From positions 1,364,001-1,428,000 of the forward strand of contig OZ252015.1 of the NCBI GenBank assembly GCA_965247525.1: 64,000 nucleotides of DNA. The letters run 5' to 3'. Under the pieces are notes generated by a model. The model was given only the letters and a program-made list of their open reading frames with translations. It was not told where the DNA came from and ran no database searches. The number at the start of each line of letters is the position of its first letter. Positions within the stretch are counted from its first letter, which is position 1. Below are positions 61,973-64,000 of this stretch, in pieces. The position numbers were made by a program, and so were the translations under genes. The DNA is from JAZKID01 sp965247525 (GTDB lineage: Bacteria > Pseudomonadota > Alphaproteobacteria > Rhizobiales > UBA4765).

Positions 61973-63454
61973 TTAGGCGCGACTTCGTTTGTCACGCTTT
62001 CGAAGTGCGGATGTCGGAATATTCATCATGTCGCGATATTTTGCGACGGTACGTCTTGCAAGGTTGATCCCGTCCTCGTGCATGATCGAGACAATCGCAT
62101 CATCGGAGAGGACATTGTCGGCGCGCTCATTCTCAATCAGCACGCGGATTTTTTGCCGCACGGTTTCGGAAGAGACATCATCGCCGCTGACGCTGCTGAG
62201 CGCCGTTGTAAAGAAATAGCGAAATTCAAACAGGCCGCGCGGCGTCGCCATATATTTACCGTTGGTAACGCGAGAGACAGTTGATTCGTGCATGTCGATT
62301 GCCGCGGCAATATCGCGCATCAACATTGGTTTAAGTCCGCCAACACCATCGTCGAAAAAACTTTGCTGCTGGATGATAATTTCGGAGGCCACCTTCAAAA
62401 CGGTCTTGGCGCGCTGGTCGAGGCTTTTGGCAAGCCAATTGGCGCTTTGAAGGCAGGTTGAAACAAATGTTTTTTCTTCGCGCGTACGTGCGCCGTTGCT
62501 GATTTTTGCCGCATAGCGTTCATTCACAAGAAGGCGCGGCAAGGCGTCAGGGTTAAGCTCAACATGCCAGCTGTTGTCGCGGCCGCGCCGCACATTCACA
62601 TCCGGTATCAGCGTTTCGGCATAGCTTGATTGGAAGGCCGCACCCGGCTTGGGATTGAGCTGGCGAATTTCGGCGACCATTTGCGCAAGGTCTTCTGCAT
62701 CAACACCGCAGAGCCGCCGCAGGCCAGCCATGTCGCCTTTTCCAAGAAGGTCGAGATTGGCAAGAAGCGTCTGCATCGCCGGGTCAAACCGGTTTTTCTC
62801 GACCAGTTGCAAGGACAGGCATTCTGCGAGATTGCGCGCGCAAATGCCAACAGGTTCAAACCCTTGCAGAATTTTCAGCACGGTTTCGATCGCAACGCTT
62901 TCAATGCCGAGCCTTGAGGACACGTCATCAAGCGGCGAGGTAATGTAGCCACTGTCATCGACAAGCTCGATCAGCTGCAGGCCAATAAAACGTTGCTGCA
63001 CATCCTGCACGTTTAAGTGCAACTGGCGTGTCAGCGTGTCGGCCAGGCTTGGTTCGTCTGATGTCGTATTGTCTTGCAGGTCTTCGCTGCCAAGACTGCC
63101 TGTCTGCTGCCAATAGGGGCTGTCATCTGTGGCCCATTCGCCTGCCGATGCTTCGCTTTCGCGCTCGGCTTCGGGAAACAAGCTTTCGACATCGGTGTCG
63201 TAAGCTGCGGCCATCTCATTGGCATCCTGCGGCGCGTCGAGCCAGTCCGTTTCTGTCGGGGCGTTTTCGTTGAGTGTCTGCGTCTCACTGCTGTCGCCAT
63301 CGCGCTCCAGCAATGGGTTGCGCTCAATCTCGGCTTCGACAAATGTGGAGAGCTCGTTCTGGCTCATCTGTAAAAGCTTGATGGCTTGGAGCAATTGGCG
63401 CGTGAGGCTGAGCTGCTGCCCCTGCCGCATCACAAGCTTTTGTGACAATGCCAT
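61973..63454 (-). CDS. rpoN: RNA polymerase sigma-54 factor
   Basis: A 493-residue sigma-54. The Gln/Leu-rich region I is at the N-terminus (MRQGQQLSLTRQLLQAIKLLQMSQNELSTF), region II is acidic (about 50-130), the core-binding domain follows, then the HTH region (MHESTVSRVTNGKYMATPRG) and the C-terminal RpoN box ARRTVAKYRD near 475. It directs transcription of nitrogen and other activator-dependent genes. Downstream of lptB by 62 bp and upstream of hpf. Confidence 0.97.
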   Translation of the reverse strand: MALSQKLVMRQGQQLSLTRQLLQAIKLLQMSQNELSTFVEAEIERNPLLERDGDSSETQTLNENAPTETDWLDAPQDANEMAAAYDTDVESLFPEAERESEASAGEWATDDSPYWQQTGSLGSEDLQDNTTSDEPSLADTLTRQLHLNVQDVQQRFIGLQLIELVDDSGYITSPLDDVSSRLGIESVAIETVLKILQGFEPVGICARNLAECLSLQLVEKNRFDPAMQTLLANLDLLGKGDMAGLRRLCGVDAEDLAQMVAEIRQLNPKPGAAFQSSYAETLIPDVNVRRGRDNSWHVELNPDALPRLLVNERYAAKISNGARTREEKTFVSTCLQSANWLAKSLDQRAKTVLKVASEIIIQQQSFFDDGVGGLKPMLMRDIAAAIDMHESTVSRVTNGKYMATPRGLFEFRYFFTTALSSVSGDDVSSETVRQKIRVLIENERADNVLSDDAIVSIMHEDGINLARRTVAKYRDMMNIPTSALRKRDKRSRA

Positions 63455-63516
63455 TTGCTACCTTTGTTTCGGCCAATACCCTAACAGACGGGCAAGAAGA
63501 TTCGCTTAAGATTGTC

Positions 63517-64000
63517 TCACAAACTGAACTCTTCACCAAGGTAGACACGGCGCACATCGGGGGAAGCGACAATGTCTTCCGGCGTGCCTTCCATCAAGAC
63601 CTGGCCTGAATGGATAATATAGGCGCGGTCGATCAGGCCTAATGTTTCACGAACATTATGGTCGGTAATCAACACACCAATACCGCGCATGGTCAGATGC
63701 CTCACGAGATTTTGAATGTCGCCGACCGCAATCGGGTCGATGCCGGCGAAGGGTTCGTCAAGCAGCATGAAGGCAGGACGGCTGGCCAGCGCGCGGGCAA
63801 TCTCGCAGCGCCGCCGCTCGCCGCCGGACAGCGCGATCGAGGCGGACTTACGAAGATGGGTGATATGAAACTCTTCGAGCAGCTGGTTGAGCTGTGTTTG
63901 CCGCTTGTGCTTGTCTTTCTCGACCATTTCAAGAACGGCGTAAATATTGTCTTCGACAGACAGCCCGCGAAAAATAGAGGCCTCCTGTGGCAAATAGCCA
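63517..64000 (-). CDS. lptB: LPS export ABC ATPase LptB, C-terminal part (runs off the window)
   Basis: The last 160 residues of an LptB-type ATPase; the frame continues past the window edge as GYLPQEASIFRGLSVEDNIYAVLEM, the Q-loop region. The signature is LSGGERRRCEIARALA, Walker B FMLLDEPFAGIDP and the switch His in VLITDHNVRETL. LptB drives lipopolysaccharide transport with LptFGC. The Walker A region lies beyond the edge. The gene precedes rpoN, the usual order. Confidence 0.95.
   Translation of the reverse strand, partial: GYLPQEASIFRGLSVEDNIYAVLEMVEKDKHKRQTQLNQLLEEFHITHLRKSASIALSGGERRRCEIARALASRPAFMLLDEPFAGIDPIAVGDIQNLVRHLTMRGIGVLITDHNVRETLGLIDRAYIIHSGQVLMEGTPEDIVASPDVRRVYLGEEFSL

Overview
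The window reads as chromosomal DNA of an alphaproteobacterium, most likely from the Hyphomicrobiales (Rhizobiales). The inference rests on gene order: hemC-hemD-mitofilin-like gene-hemY divergent from tsaD-gpsA-EVE, htpX-rsmB-like gene-heparinase II/III-purH, a very large NAD-dependent glutamate dehydrogenase, and lptB-rpoN-hpf-ptsN. Candidate promoters of the alphaproteobacterial sigma-F and EcfG types fit the same assignment. Base composition is moderate, with no insertion sequence, phage block, rRNA or CRISPR array visible. Genes are densely packed, many with 4-base stop/start overlaps.

Layout. 1-3.5 kb: the tail of an ECF sigma factor, its NrsF-type membrane anti-sigma factor, a sigma-F-like promoter, and a bufferin-type RiPP cassette (six-Cys precursor, a fused MNIO-DUF2063 maturation protein, DoxX). 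3.5-6.4 kb: tRNA-Thr, then an orphan sugar-type periplasmic binding protein paired with a CHASE3/HisKA_2 sensor kinase. 6.6-13.4 kb: haem biosynthesis and tsaD-gpsA-EVE. 13.4-16.6 kb: an acetyl-CoA synthetase gene with a single-base frameshift, flanked by two unknown genes of similar design. 16.7-27.4 kb: htpX, rsmB-like, heparinase, purH, four exact-period 36-bp tandem repeats, and the giant GDH. 27.5-31.4 kb: a membrane serine-hydrolase-like protein, a tyrosine-phosphatase-like protein, and an MsbA-type exporter. 31.5-34.8 kb: a secreted trypsin-like protease, a DUF892 ferritin-like protein and a membrane protein (both behind EcfG-type promoters), and YceI. 34.8-37 kb: an accessory-looking patch with an unknown 132-aa gene behind a cobalamin riboswitch, a 54-aa small ORF, a 328-aa orphan and tRNA-Gly.

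37.2-46 kb: thioredoxin-TPR protein, LON-domain protein, Trm112-like protein, an MFS transporter continuous with a VOC domain, a three-gene type III polyketide synthase cassette (PKS, ICMT-like methyltransferase, MFS exporter), an ABC-F ATPase and a DUF983 protein. 46-52.6 kb: small secreted proteins, RhlE-type helicase, an SLC13 permease, an HbpS-like protein and DUF378. 52.6-59.7 kb: a complete peptide ABC importer with two tandem binding proteins. 59.7-64 kb: Gfo/Idh/MocA oxidoreductase, ptsN, hpf, rpoN and the C-terminal part of lptB, which runs off the window.

The most unusual parts are the self-contained sigma-F/NrsF/bufferin unit with a fused maturation enzyme, the B12 riboswitch in front of an unknown gene, and the compact type III PKS cassette with a possible stress-sigma promoter. 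No function was confirmed by a database search; all assignments come from motifs, lengths and context.
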